A stretch of DNA of 55,672 nucleotides from Saccoglossus kowalevskii (Eukaryota; Hemichordata; Enteropneusta; Harrimaniidae). Position 1 is the first letter of the stretch. Each line of letters opens with the position of its first letter. The DNA lies in NCBI RefSeq assembly GCF_000003605.2, contig NW_003119428.1, forward strand, positions 568,750 to 624,421, given 5' to 3'. A program made the translations under genes and the position numbers. Positions 1 to 11,800 of this stretch are shown here, one piece after another. Under the pieces are notes generated by a model that worked only from the letters and a program-made list of their open reading frames with translations, made no database searches and was not told where the DNA came from.

Positions 1-498
1 GTGAATCCCCCTTGATTCTGGCTGCTGGCCATTTTCGTTCATGAAATCGTCGGATATCATCAAAAAATGCGGGATTTGTGGAGTTTTGAATAAAACCAAG
101 TTAGCGATTATGAACAATGGTTATTAACGTAACACCTGATCCCCTCTAAAATTTTTGTTTCGCATTTTAAGGTAAGAAATCGACATTTGAAACCGACAGG
201 GTGTCGATTTATTAGGTGCCGTGTTTCACAACTTGTTTATTTATATACTTATAGCGGATGATTTTTTTTTTGAAAATTAGTATTTATTGATTTTCAGCCC
301 CCAAGTGACTGTGCTCTGGTGTTCCACCTTCTACCCACATTAAGCTGGCATGTGCATTACTGTAACAAAATTTCTGTAACAAGATTCTCAACATTTCCTG
401 ATTCCACATAATCAAATGCAAATCAATAAGTTTTTTCTTCGAATAAAAACAAAATCATCAAAACCTGTTTCATAAGTGTTTTTTCGTTAAACATTAAG
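1..498. other. Non-coding flank
   Basis: No reading frame, RNA gene or recognisable repeat is visible before the palindromic element at 499. The stretch from about 711 to 1178 leads into the zinc-finger gene; a good splice acceptor (pyrimidine tract ending in AG at 793-794) suggests that a mostly untranslated exon begins near 795, with its 5' partner either here or outside the window. Confidence 0.5.
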
Positions 499-710
499 TA
501 CTGTAAAATACTTTATTTTCGCTTGAAATTAATTTTCGCTATTTTCACTGAAGGAATGATTCAGTGAAAATAAAATCCAGCGAATATAATTTTTTGCCTA
601 TATTTTACATTCAACTGGCTAAAAATCAGTGAAAATAAGATCCATACAAAACACCCAAAAGGTCTTTTCAGTGAAAATTAATTCCAGCTAAAATAAAGTA
701 TTTTACAGTA
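499..710. repeat. Palindromic MITE-like element, family P, copy 1
   Basis: A 212-bp element starts TACTGTAAAATACTTTATTT and ends with the reverse complement of that sequence (AAATAAAGTATTTTACAGTA). The interior is made of alternating ATTTTCGCT and GTGAAAAT blocks in both orientations, so most of the element can fold on itself. It has no coding capacity. Related copies lie at 18674-18876, 19740-19952 and about 37415-37622. Copy 1 is closest to the 37.4-kb copy; the two TMEM104 copies are closest to each other. Confidence 0.85.
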
Positions 711-1178
711 GCGGCATCACTGATTCTCATTAACCATGTATATGCATCATCTAGTTTTATAACATAAAATAACATTTTATTTATCTTATTTCAGGCATCT
801 TGGACTTCCCCTCCAGTATAAATGAAACTAATGACTGTTCTACCAGTGTCATTGTACAACTTAATTAATAATGAAAAGTATGTATTACAAAAATCACAGT
901 GCAGTGAGTATCGACCTTAGACTGACATGAGGATCTGAAGAATTGCACAGTCAGCAACATTTTTGAAGAAGAGAATACTGCCTGTGGCTTCATTTACTTA
1001 AAAATGAAGTTGTCAGGCTGAGAAAAAATTATTTCATAACAAAGGATTTAAATCAGAAAAAAACACATTTAGACCTGTTTGAGGAATCTGAAATTTTCCA
1101 AGACGACACGTGTGGGGGGAAAAACATTTTGCTTGTCAGAAAAAAGATTCACCCTCTCAAATGGTTTAAAAAAAACAC

Positions 1179-2666
1179 ATGATGACAGAAATTAAACTGG
1201 TTCAGTGTCGTAAATGCAAGAAGAAATTGTCCACATCAAGTGATTTCAATCGACACATGCGGACACATACCGATGAAAGACCATTTAAATGTCCACGGTG
1301 TGAGAAAACTTTTAAACGGCCATGCCATGTAAAAAGACACCTATTAGTACATAATGGTGTAAAAGCATTCAAATGCCAACAGTGTGAGAAGTGTTTTACC
1401 GTGTCAAGTCATCTAAAACAGCATATGTTTACACATACAGGGGAAAAACCATTTCATTGCCAACAGTGTGACAGAAGATTTACGCAAGAGTCTAATCTAA
1501 AGCAGCATATGATAATACATACAGGAATTAAACTTGCCCAGTGTCAGACATGCAAGAAGAAGTTTTCAACATCAAGTGATTTAAAGCGACACATGCGAAC
1601 ACATACAGGTGAAAAACCATTTGCATGTCAACAGTGTGATAAGAGTTTCAGTCTGTCAAGTCATCTTAAAAGACACTTGAAAATACACAATGGAAATAAA
1701 CAATATCATTGTCAACGCTGTGAGAGCAGTTTCAGTAGTTCAAATCGTTTAAAACTGCACGTGATGCGAACACACATGGAAAGGCAATTTCAGTGTCATC
1801 AGTGTGAAAAATTTTTTATTCGATCAAGTCTTCTTAGGCGACACATGCTTAAACATTCTATTGATTCCGGACATCCAAAAGATGAAGTGTTAATGCATGC
1901 ACAAGAGAAAACTCTTCGCTATGATAAGAGAATTACCCGATCAAGTAAGCTAAAACAACATATGGAAACAAATACGGGTGATAAACCTTTTCCTTGTAAA
2001 TACTGCACAGAAATATTTTCACAGTCACATGATTTAAAACTGCATGAAATGACACATAAAGGATATACAACATTCAAATGTCATCAATGCGAGAAGAATT
2101 TCGATCGGCGAAGTCAGCTGAAAAATCACATGATAAAGCATACAGAGGATAAACTATTTCACTGCCAACTATGCGAGGAGAGTTTCAGCCTGTCAAGTCA
2201 ACTAAAACAGCACATGCAAACACATAAAGAAGATAAGCCCTTTTGTTGCAAACATTGTGAGAAAAGATTCTCTCTTTCAAGTGACTTCAAACGACACATG
2301 ATGACTCATATTCTGCAGAAACCATTCCAGTGTCGACAATGTGAGAAGAGTTATCTCCATGCCTATGATCTCAAACAGCACACAGCAACACATAGTGATG
2401 GTGACCATGAAAGAAAACCTGTTAAGATGAGTCACTATTACACTTCTGTCGCTGATGTTAAGAAATTTATAACAAAAACTGGAGGATTTCGAAGGAGAAA
2501 GAACAAGATGTTTTCTGAAAAACAACATATTGGACTGTCAGTTTTAGCAGAATATTTGAAAGCTAGAATTATGGTAAATGAGAACACTTGGAAAATCCAG
2601 TTGCTGCGTCAACACAAAAACGAGAACAGTGTTGAGGAAACTTTCAGAATTGCTTTCTCATTTTAG
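1179..2666 (+). CDS. C2H2 zinc-finger protein, 13 intact fingers
   Basis: This is a single open exon of 495 residues. Tandem C2H2 fingers (CX2C-X12-HX3-4H) run from residue 10 to 405 with TGEKPF-type linkers, for example at about residues 87-92 and 143-148. Thirteen fingers have all four ligands. A fourteenth, at residues 227-265 between fingers 8 and 10, has lost both cysteines but keeps the SSKLKQH helix. Finger 7 has an HX4H spacing. The last 90 residues are basic and carry no domain that I recognise; there is no KRAB, BTB, SCAN or ZAD domain. By family it should be a nuclear DNA-binding regulator; targets cannot be read from the sequence. The ATG at 1179 is the first in frame after a TAA at 1167-1169. 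However, finger-like remnants lie upstream in other frames (see findings), so the true N-terminus may be longer or the 5' end may be decayed. No intron interrupts the array. The orthologue is not assignable. Confidence 0.85.
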   Translation: MMTEIKLVQCRKCKKKLSTSSDFNRHMRTHTDERPFKCPRCEKTFKRPCHVKRHLLVHNGVKAFKCQQCEKCFTVSSHLKQHMFTHTGEKPFHCQQCDRRFTQESNLKQHMIIHTGIKLAQCQTCKKKFSTSSDLKRHMRTHTGEKPFACQQCDKSFSLSSHLKRHLKIHNGNKQYHCQRCESSFSSSNRLKLHVMRTHMERQFQCHQCEKFFIRSSLLRRHMLKHSIDSGHPKDEVLMHAQEKTLRYDKRITRSSKLKQHMETNTGDKPFPCKYCTEIFSQSHDLKLHEMTHKGYTTFKCHQCEKNFDRRSQLKNHMIKHTEDKLFHCQLCEESFSLSSQLKQHMQTHKEDKPFCCKHCEKRFSLSSDFKRHMMTHILQKPFQCRQCEKSYLHAYDLKQHTATHSDGDHERKPVKMSHYYTSVADVKKFITKTGGFRRRKNKMFSEKQHIGLSVLAEYLKARIMVNENTWKIQLLRQHKNENSVEETFRIAFSF

Positions 2667-5600
2667 AAGAAATGATGTTGATCACAGTTTGGACAACATC
2701 ACTGTTTTCGTAGACATATCCTGGACTGATTTCACCTAAATGTGGCACAAACAGAGCTTTATAGCATATGGTTCATAGAATTAGACATCCAATCCATGCA
2801 ATGAAATTTGATATTTTGGAACCAAATCTTTTTTTTCTAAGCCTAGCTTCCTAATTAGCATCATTAAATCAATTACAATAAGCAGATTATTTAGAAAACA
2901 ATTTTACAATATGATTATTCATCTTTTTTCAATCTTAGTTTGAAAATGATGTCTTTCCGGTTAGTTTCATCTATGTGCATCAGACTGTGCTGTCACCTGC
3001 ACCTCGGATCCTCCTAACTTATGTATAAATTATGCCACACATTTGCACATGCATTTGCTTTATTGCAGCCATTCAAACATTAAAAATTAAAAAAAGCATG
3101 TATATAGGAAAGAATCCTACATGCAAGAAGGAATAACACAGTTAAACTGGCTTCAATGGATATATCTGTCTTATAAATGTCTATTCAAACGAGTCTCACT
3201 AAGACGGTAAGAAACAAATATTAACTAAAAAGATTGTGGGATATATCAGTCTGATTGTGGACGTATGAAGCGAAAAAATGATGAGCACCTCTCACTTGAT
3301 ATGTACATGCCTCATACTATGAAATAAAATAAATCTTACAAGTCGTCTCTAAAGAGACTGTGCAAACATTATTCATAACATTATACTCAGTTATTTACAT
3401 TCAGCAATCCACTGCCTGCACAAACATTTCTATGGATTCTGCTACATGTGTAACAGATTGAAGTAGAAGTACAATACATGCAATAAGAATGCATACACCA
3501 GTACTGACATAACTTTATTTCACTGTACAAAAATTTAACCAAATTGTGTCAAATTTGAAGTTTTATTGAGCTTTTTACTGATAAATCATTTTACAAAGTT
3601 TGCATTTGATTGTTTAGTAAAATAAAACTACTGTGCGTCATCTCTGTTTTTCTATAGAAGAATCCATGACTGATTGTATTTAATGCTGCAGGTCTAGTAT
3701 GTTTGCTATTTTTTTTGTTATGATTGTCGTATACGACTTATTTACCACTTCAGTTTCACTGAGAATGTTCTAGAACCGTACTGTGTCTGGGTGGAATATT
3801 GTAGATTTTTTTTTAGAAACTGGTTGAATAGGTAATAGAACACTGTAGGAGGCAATAGAAGATAATGGAAAATTCTAGAAATTTGTAGTAAGTTCCAGAC
3901 TCGTTATGTATGCTGATGTAATGGTCTATTTATAGACAGTGCGGGTATATATAGGGGAGTTGTTCAGCACAAAGTTCAGATCAGAGATCTGGTTGAATTG
4001 TATTGGAGTTTAAGTATCTAGTCATTGGAGTTTTACCGCGTTATTGTACTTGATGTTTGCAGAGTATAATAATACCAGTACCAGTTGAAACCTCATCTGT
4101 TGGCTCCGTGTTCGTATTTTATCATCGCCGCCAGGGAAGTGTTACTGTTGCCATTTTCGTATTTGAACCATCACACCTGTACTATACCGATTACGGTAAT
4201 ATTACGTTGCGTGTGACAATGATTCTTCAAATTTAAATTCCCAAATGAAATGCACACTTAAGAACTTTTAAATTTGTTATTAAAATAATTACATATTGGC
4301 AAAGATAAATTGCACATAACTAATATATCAATGAAGGTGCTTTACCTGAAAAACCTAAAGCCAGTAAAAAGAAAGTACCTTGATTGATCTGTTGAATCAT
4401 AGATCTTGGTAAAGATTCTTTCAGAGTCCACAAGTTAGAATACTGCATTATAGCAGAATATTGATTTTATTGTTAAACTTTGGAAAACATTGATGGGCTG
4501 CTCATCAAAATACTGACACAGTGAATGCTTCTCGTACATCTTAGATGGAATTTTAGTTAAGTTATCAAATAAAAATAATCGTTACACATCATTTTCTACA
4601 GGATTATACCAAGCAAGTTTGAAGTTTATGTATTGCAATTAAAAAAAAAAGAATGTTTACAAATTTTGTTCATTTTGAAATAAACACAAAGGTTATAAAT
4701 TTAAAAGATTTTTTTTTTTTTTTTATACCGGTAAATGTCAGAACCAGTTTGAGTGATTAAATTTCATGACTTGGTAAACTGCAAGTACTATTGCAGCTCA
4801 ACTGATTTATAATAAAATACTTTATTTACATTTGTAAGTAAACCATGTAATTTATTAGATGACTACACCCCTTTAACCATCTGAAAAAAATGTATTTTAA
4901 TTGATTGTGGGTTGATATGAAGTTTACAAGATTACCACCTTGATTTGTATTGTATCAGCACAATCTAATTGTGTCCATTGTATCAGTCTTCAACAGACAG
5001 TTACCTACGATGATGTTGGTTCGTTTGGGTTGAGGTTCTAGTAAAAGTGATGCCTGCAAGACATGGGTACTACCAGTATCGAGTCCCTAAACAACCATTA
5101 GCATACGAGTTACCATACTTGCTATAATGAGTATAAGGTTTTTTTTGTCTACAGTACAATTGGGGGGGGGGGGTTGTGAAACCGTATGTGCGTTGCATGA
5201 CTTCATATACGTATCATAGCGAACTACATGTTGCATCACATAACACCTGCTTAGATCATTTAGCCTATGCATCCAAATAACTTGTCAATCTGAAAATTGT
5301 TGGTTGGACTCCTGAATGTATCAATTAAAAGTAGTGAGTTGTACTTTCCCCTTAGATCATGATACTTGAATGCAACTGTAAGATTCAATACCAACCAACC
5401 CCCACCCCCGCAAAATTTTTGGCATTCATTAAATCAGTCGGTAAGAAATGGACAATTTGCATTCAGGCAGTTTGTAACAATTAACTGATGCATTCTCATT
5501 TTCCCCCAAATATGTACTTTACAATATTTGTCCTAGTAACTATTTTATATGTTTTTTCCTGCTTGTCTTATGGAAGGTAACTAACTGCCCCGAAATGCCA

Positions 5601-5850
5601 GTAATCAATGTCTGCATTCTGCAACGTGATACTACCTTAGTCAACCACTACACTGCTTTGTCTAATGTAAACAAAAAAAAAAAAGTTTCCCAAATAAGAA
5701 AGACATCTGTATCACAAGTTTTATTGTTTGAGCTACCAGATCTAATAAGCTTAGTTGAAAGTCACATAAATGAATAAACAAGCCTGGTAATTATTGCTAT
5801 AATTATACATTAACATATTTAAGATACATACAATTGAAAATGAACACAAT
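2667..5850. other. Zinc finger-KNOP1 spacer
   Basis: This is AT-rich, non-coding sequence. It holds a possible solo LTR (separate entry), simple A and T tracts near 4641 and 4710, and a G13 run at 5162. The KNOP1 polyadenylation signal on the - strand (AATAAA, + strand 5720-5725) lies 126 bp beyond the KNOP1 stop codon. Short open frames at 5087-5272 (-) and 5595-5777 (+) show no family resemblance and are not annotated. Confidence 0.55.
3716..4175 (+). mobile_element. Possible solo LTR of a retrotransposon
   Basis: About 460 bp begin TGTTATGATTG and end ACCATCACA, giving TG...CA termini. A TATA-like box (TATATATA, about 3945-3952) lies midway, and a 3' portion resembles an R-U5 segment, with GTATAATAATACC near 4064. 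There is no internal gag or pol sequence and I see no convincing target-site duplication. The call rests only on layout; a second copy elsewhere in the genome would be needed to prove it. Confidence 0.3.
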
Positions 5851-7813
5851 TCAGTCTTCAAACTTAAATGATTTCACCGCATTCTTATCAATATAAAATT
5901 TCTTAGATTTGTTCACAGATTCCGGAGCAGAATAACCAAGGCCGAAACCTTTTTTTATATCCCATTTCTTTTCCATGGCAACTTCAAACTGTTTTTCAAG
6001 TTTTTCATTCATCTTTGTTGCCATGGTTTTATTCAGAGCGAAATTTGATCTTGAAGTTGCATTCTGAGGATCTTTAGTTGAGGGTTGGTTCTTCATTCCC
6101 CCCATGAGTCTGAAGAATTTATTCTGTTGTTGTGATGTGTCAAAAGTAGCTGAGCTCCACTGCCCCATTGACGTATTACTCTGGAAGAAAAGAGAATGTT
6201 TCAGTGTAGAATTTGTTCAATGTTATAATTACATATGAAGAATGATTAAAGAATTGGCTAATTTAAAATAAAATATATTCTCCCAATTCATGCATGAAGT
6301 CAAATTAGCTAAAATGATATGTAGCTATTTCAATGTGTTTTACAGTATATATTTCAGCTCTGAAAATCATAATAAAAGGGTTGACCATCAAAAATTCAAG
6401 GAGGGGAGTTTGTAGAAAAGGTCTGCAAATATTTATTTTTTTCACTGGATTTTGAACTTGATTACTGGTAGATTTTTTAAAAAAAAAATTCAAAAGTTTA
6501 TATGTTCAGAATGTTTTTCAAATCTCCCCTCTAAATTGTCAATGGCGTATTCCTAATGAAACTTGGGATACATTATGATATGTTTGCCAGTTTGACTATG
6601 ACAGTAAATAATTTAGAGGTTTTATCATTTTTGTATTGAATAGTAATAGAATTATTAATGTTTAGTCATTTCTCACCTTCATCTTATTATCTTTACCATT
6701 CAATGAATTCTCAACTGTCTCGGATTTTATTGCATCGTTCTTATTTTTCTTTAATTTTTCATCTGTATTATTTGGAGCTCTAATTTTCAGTTGGTCCACC
6801 TCGGGTTCATCTTTATGTTTGCTCTTTTTTTTCTTTTTCTTCGGGTTCAGTATCTTTTCAACTTCCCTCTTTTCTTCTGTTGCCATGACGCAGGCATTCT
6901 TTTGGAAAGCATTATCATCCCCATCACCAGGATCATACTTTCTCTTTTTTGTATTCATCTCAACTTGATCACATCCCTGATAATTCTTTTTCTCATTTTT
7001 TTGTTGCTTTCCTATTCTTTCTTCTTCAGACATCTTTTCTCTCTTTTTCTTCTTTCTCTTTTTGCATAATGTACCAGAATGAATGTCTTCTGCATCAATT
7101 TGGGACAATTTCAGATCTTCATTTTGGTCCTGTTTTCTTTTTCGTTTTTCAGAAGACTTTTTATCTTTTTCTGTCTTTCTTTTGCTTTTCTTTGATTCCT
7201 CAACCATATCATGACAGGCACTGGAGTCATTCACAGACCCATCTTCTGCGAATACTTCTTGGAGATGTTTATTTTTTTTAGATTTTTTATCTTGCTTTTT
7301 TTCTCCAATATTTTGAGATTCCACATCATTTTGTATGGTATTATTTGTATCATCCTTGCTGCTTTTTCTTTTCTTCTTTTTCCTGCTTTTCTTTTGTTCA
7401 TTTCCAGATTCTTCATTTCCTAAATCAGCATGGTCTTGCGTTGTTAACTTTTTAGACTTTTTGTCAGAATTAACTGCTTTTTTACTCACATCTTCATCCA
7501 TTTGTTTCTTTTTCTTTTTCTTCGAGCTAATACTAGCTTCTGAAACTAAATCCTGGCTTCCAAGATCAGAGATGTTTTTATTTTCTTTCTGTATGACACC
7601 GATAATCTTCATTTCTTCTCCACGTTCTTTTCGCTTTTTTTTCTTTTTACTGCTTGATCTAAAAGAATTGTCATATTCATCATCTTTTTTTGAGGTTTCC
7701 ATGGCAACTGTATCATTTCTTTCATGTTTCCGTTTTCGCTTAGTTCCATCTTCATTTAAGGATTCTTTAGAACTGGAAATACTATCCAAATTCTTCTTGT
7801 TCTTCTTCGTCAT
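5851..7813 (-). CDS. KNOP1: Lysine-rich nucleolar protein 1 (KNOP1)
   Basis: There are two coding exons, 7813-6677 and 6180-5851, giving 488 residues. The donor (AAG|GTGAGA) and acceptor (TTCTTCCAG|AGT) are clean and in phase 0. Residues 1-379 are extremely rich in Lys with Glu, Ser and Asp, with many KKKKKRK-type blocks typical of nucleolar proteins. The 109-residue last exon carries the conserved KNOP1/SMAP-type C-terminal domain: GQWSSATFDTSQQQNKFFRL, then LMGGMK, then GFGLGYS, then a KKFYIDKNAVKSFKFED end that closely matches the vertebrate KNOP1 C-terminus (human protein 458 aa). A 14-nt 5' UTR remnant follows an acceptor at 7829-7828. A strong - strand donor at 8471-8470 probably ends a non-coding first exon close to the IQCK start. 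It is head-to-head with IQCK, as in human. KNOP1 is a nucleolar protein of poorly defined function. Open frames on the opposite strand over exon 1 are shadows of the AAG/GAA-rich codons. Confidence 0.9.
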
Positions 7814-8472
7814 TTCAACAGCAGCAACTATAAATCAGCAAAATTAATTTAATTATACTTTTGTTTATTTTATTTTTATCGGCTTTTAAATTTGTTGTAT
7901 ACATAAAGGCATAAAGCTGGGGATGTAATAAACATTTTATAAATATATCATTTTATGAATCAACATGACTGCTAGAATTCAAATTGCCAAATCCAGAAAT
8001 GATATGGCTACATCATCACAAGTTCAATTGATATCAATAAACTAGTTCAATATCATCCACTCAGCAAGGTTTTCCTTTTTGAATAAGTGGATGATCCAAA
8101 GCAATGTGGAGCTCTCGGCCAATTATTATTGAATATTTGAATGAAAGCTGATGATCAGTACATGTATTTACAAATTCTATATAAATATGTTTATAAACTA
8201 AGATATACATTTTTTATATTTATTTCATATAAAATACATGCAATTGGCATCTTTGCAGCTTTGTTTGACTTGATACATTACGCACTACACTAAAATGGGA
8301 TTCCACTTATTATTTATTTTTTTCGATTTACCTGTTTTATATTTCGAATACATTGTCACGGTCAATAACAGTCCACGGCTTGACTGTCCGTGCGAATACA
8401 AGTCCTATACATTGTCTTTCTGTTATTCTTATAAAACAGAAACAATTCGGGTAATCGGCATGTGTACTTACT

Positions 8473-8878
8473 TGTAAATGGTTATTTCACTCTCTGACCA
8501 CAAAGTAATCGTTGGCGAAGCTGATATCTTTTTACACATGGAATTCACACGTGTTTGGTGTTCACAAATTCTTATGATCTTTACCACTTGACCTCACAGC
8601 GCCCGCTATCTAAAAGGTCAGAAAGGCCTTGGTAACCAGACCACTTTACCGGTGAATTCGTGTTTGTAGTATGAGCTTATTTGGGCAATATTTGTATAAA
8701 TTTATCTCAATTATAAATTGGACGACAGGAATGCTTATATGATAAGAAAATATTGTGACACGACGCGCAACAAAAAGGACTGTTGACGGTTTTACGTACT
8801 ATTTTATAACGTGGAAGTATACAATTGTTATCTCCGTGTGTTGTCAGGCTCAGATCAACAACAAGCTACGGATTCAAG
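8473..8878. promoter_or_regulatory. Bidirectional promoter region KNOP1 / IQCK
   Basis: About 400 bp separate the likely KNOP1 first-exon donor (- strand, GT at 8471-8470) from the IQCK ATG (8879). Both first exons must start in this interval. It is less AT-rich than its surroundings around 8590-8660 and shows no clear TATA box on either strand, in keeping with a shared TATA-less promoter. The transcription start points are inferred. Confidence 0.5.
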
Positions 8879-11800
8879 ATGTCGGTCGTACAGGATAAAA
8901 AAGAACCAAATATTTGGGAAGAAATCTGCAAAGGTATGTTGCTATTCGAAATTATCAGTCTCGAATAGAATTTTACACAATATGCATATCAAATTTAGCT
9001 GCACATGACAAGTAAAACGTTTGGTAGAAAACTTGAATTTCCTCACGGCCAAGTTACATTCTGCATTTATATTTTGAAAAATCAGTAATAAATAAGTGCC
9101 AGAATAAAAGGGGTTAAAACATTATAATTGTTTAGTGAAGTGTTGTGTAGACAGGAGTATATGGACCGGTATTCACCACTCTCCTTCCAAAACAAAAAAA
9201 GAAAACAAAAACAAACAACACGATCATAGACTGTAAATGCATTAATTATTCACTGGGTTTTAATTTCGCTATTTTCGTAAGATATAACAATAAACATTAA
9301 TGTTTCCTTGTCAAAATCGTGAAATTAAAATACAGTGAATATGCGCAAAACATTAAAATAGTGAAAATTAAATGTCGGTGAAAATAAATGGTTTTGCATC
9401 ACACAGTCATTGCTCTTCCAGCAGGGACCAAACAACAACATAAAATACATGTAGAATAGAATCTGCTTGATATCCACCAACAGGAACATGAATATTCGAC
9501 CAAAAATTTACAATCAGATTAAAAAAAAAACATAAATAAATACTGACCCTTTTAATAGTTCAGCAACCGTAACATAATACAGTGTAGTGATATTTTGGGT
9601 AACACATGGAGCTAAAATTATTTTAGCTCCATGGGTAACACAACACCAGAACAACCTTCTATTTCCCTTGTTGTAGACTAAACTATGTGGGAGATGCAAC
9701 ATTTGTGATTGTGAAAAATCCGGGGGGTGTGGCATGTGTCTGGTGTGTACTCCCATTTTTACGGTCAAGCTGAACATGTTTTGACCACCCCATTTTATGA
9801 TTTTAAGCTATTTTGGCAAAATTTAGGCCATTTTTTAGCGAAAAGCATTCAACATCAATCCTTTTGGGCCCAGGTTCCAACTGGCTTTGGAGCACTCCCA
9901 CCAAAATCCAGGTGAGTAACAAGCAACTCACTGGTGCAATAAATAATTGCTTATGAAATCCTTGAGTTTTGGCTATATGATTATTATTATAAACTTCAAA
10001 TATCACATTTTGTTTTGACTATTGAATAAGAAGTTATGTAATCTTTAATACCAAGACCATCCAGTTAATATTCTACTGACAAATTTCTCATTCACTTGTG
10101 AGTTCATCCTCACACAATGTGTATCCATCTTGCATCATTGCCATTACTTCTCAAATGTTTTAAACCTAAGTAATGAAAAACTCTGAAGATTAAATAAAGA
10201 TATATTTCAGTGGCCTGAAGATACACATAGCAATCTGAGGATACACATGCATCAGGGTTAAAACTTTACTGTTGTGTGAATATTATGAGGTTACCGGTAT
10301 TACGCTTACGTGCGTAATCATTCCATATTTGGAATTAGCATTTCCTAATATGGTAGGATGAAAATACAGTGTAATACTGCAAAATTATGGCACGCTGTAA
10401 CTTTTGGAGTTACAGTGACAGATGTACAATAATATGCGGTTATTATGAGGATACGTCAAAGTATGCATGAAGACAGTACAGTGGGAGTATCGATCGACAT
10501 GCACCAGAGATTGATGTGACGGCGTACAGTCTGAATGCATACTTTGAGGTATTCTTGTACCGTAATAACCTTATTATTATACATCTTTTCCTTCCAAGGA
10601 TACATTATGGGAATGCCGAAATCCAACAAGCTTAGAGCAGAATCAGTGAACTTCTTTGTGTAGAGTCCATTCAAACTCTGGTGGCAGCCATGTTTGTTTG
10701 TATTATTACCGGGTAGAGGACGCTTATGTGCGTAATCATTCCATATTTGGAATTCACATTTCCTAGGATCTGTAGGATGAAAATACCCCGTAAAATACTG
10801 CAAAATTACGGTACGCTGTAACTTATGGCGTTACAGTGACAGATGTACAGATTAACTACACCACGTCTAGGTTTATGTGATCGGGTTGGTCAATCCATTG
10901 ATTCTTGAGGTTATGTATTTTTATGCTCACCATAAACAAAACAAAACAGTCTGTTGTTTTTGAATTTAAACTTTCTTACATATTTATTGCAGCATGTACA
11001 TTTGTGTTAATCTTTGAGTAAAAACATGCAGTACTCCTCACATTTATGAACCATATTATTATACTCATTTTGTTGAATAGAATTTTCACTGAAGAGGCCA
11101 CCTTTCAAGCTAGAAGATGACACAGATTCAGTCACGACTGAAATAATTCAGTTTGACCCGGCTACTCATACTCCAGTGATCTATGGTAAAATGGTGGAGC
11201 AGATTGACATAGATTGTGACACAACAACAGATTTTGACCCGGCTGTCTCACACCCTGCATTAATTGGACACACAGTATTAGAAAAACCTCCCAAGTCACC
11301 ACCAACACCGCCACCACCTCCTCCACCAAAAGACACATGTAAGTATATGCAAGTCAGAATTAAGGTTCATGTAATTCTCATCAAAAGTTAGAAAAAAAAA
11401 ACTATTTATTTATCATTGGTACATTTTTTCATTTTGAATCTAGACAAAACTATAATGTGCCTGTAACATACAATATACTGAAGTCAGCTAAAGCGTGTAT
11501 AAGTTAGTTATAAACTTAAATATACATGAAAATGGCAGTTGTACCATTGTATGAGTTCATACACAAATGTTAGCTATTTCAGCATGTTGTAATTACTCAT
11601 GGGCACTACACAGAATGGGTCTGCCTAGTGACTAAGCCATTCCAATTGTCTCATTTGGTTTTGAATGAGACAGATATAACTTGAAAACAGTTGGGTTTAT
11701 AAGTTTTTTGTAAGTATAACATGCCTTTCTTGATTTCAGAGTACATAAAGTACATATTGGTGACAAATATTTACAAGACACTGATTGTTCTATTTTAGTA

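Noticed and set aside
6791-7847. Several + strand open frames rich in Phe, Leu and Ser
   Set aside because: They are antisense to the Lys/Glu-rich KNOP1 exon, where AAG and GAA codons read as CTT and TTC.
10456-10803. 115-codon - strand frame with a few protein-like stretches
   Set aside because: It coincides with a family-E repeat whose other copies are disrupted in this frame.
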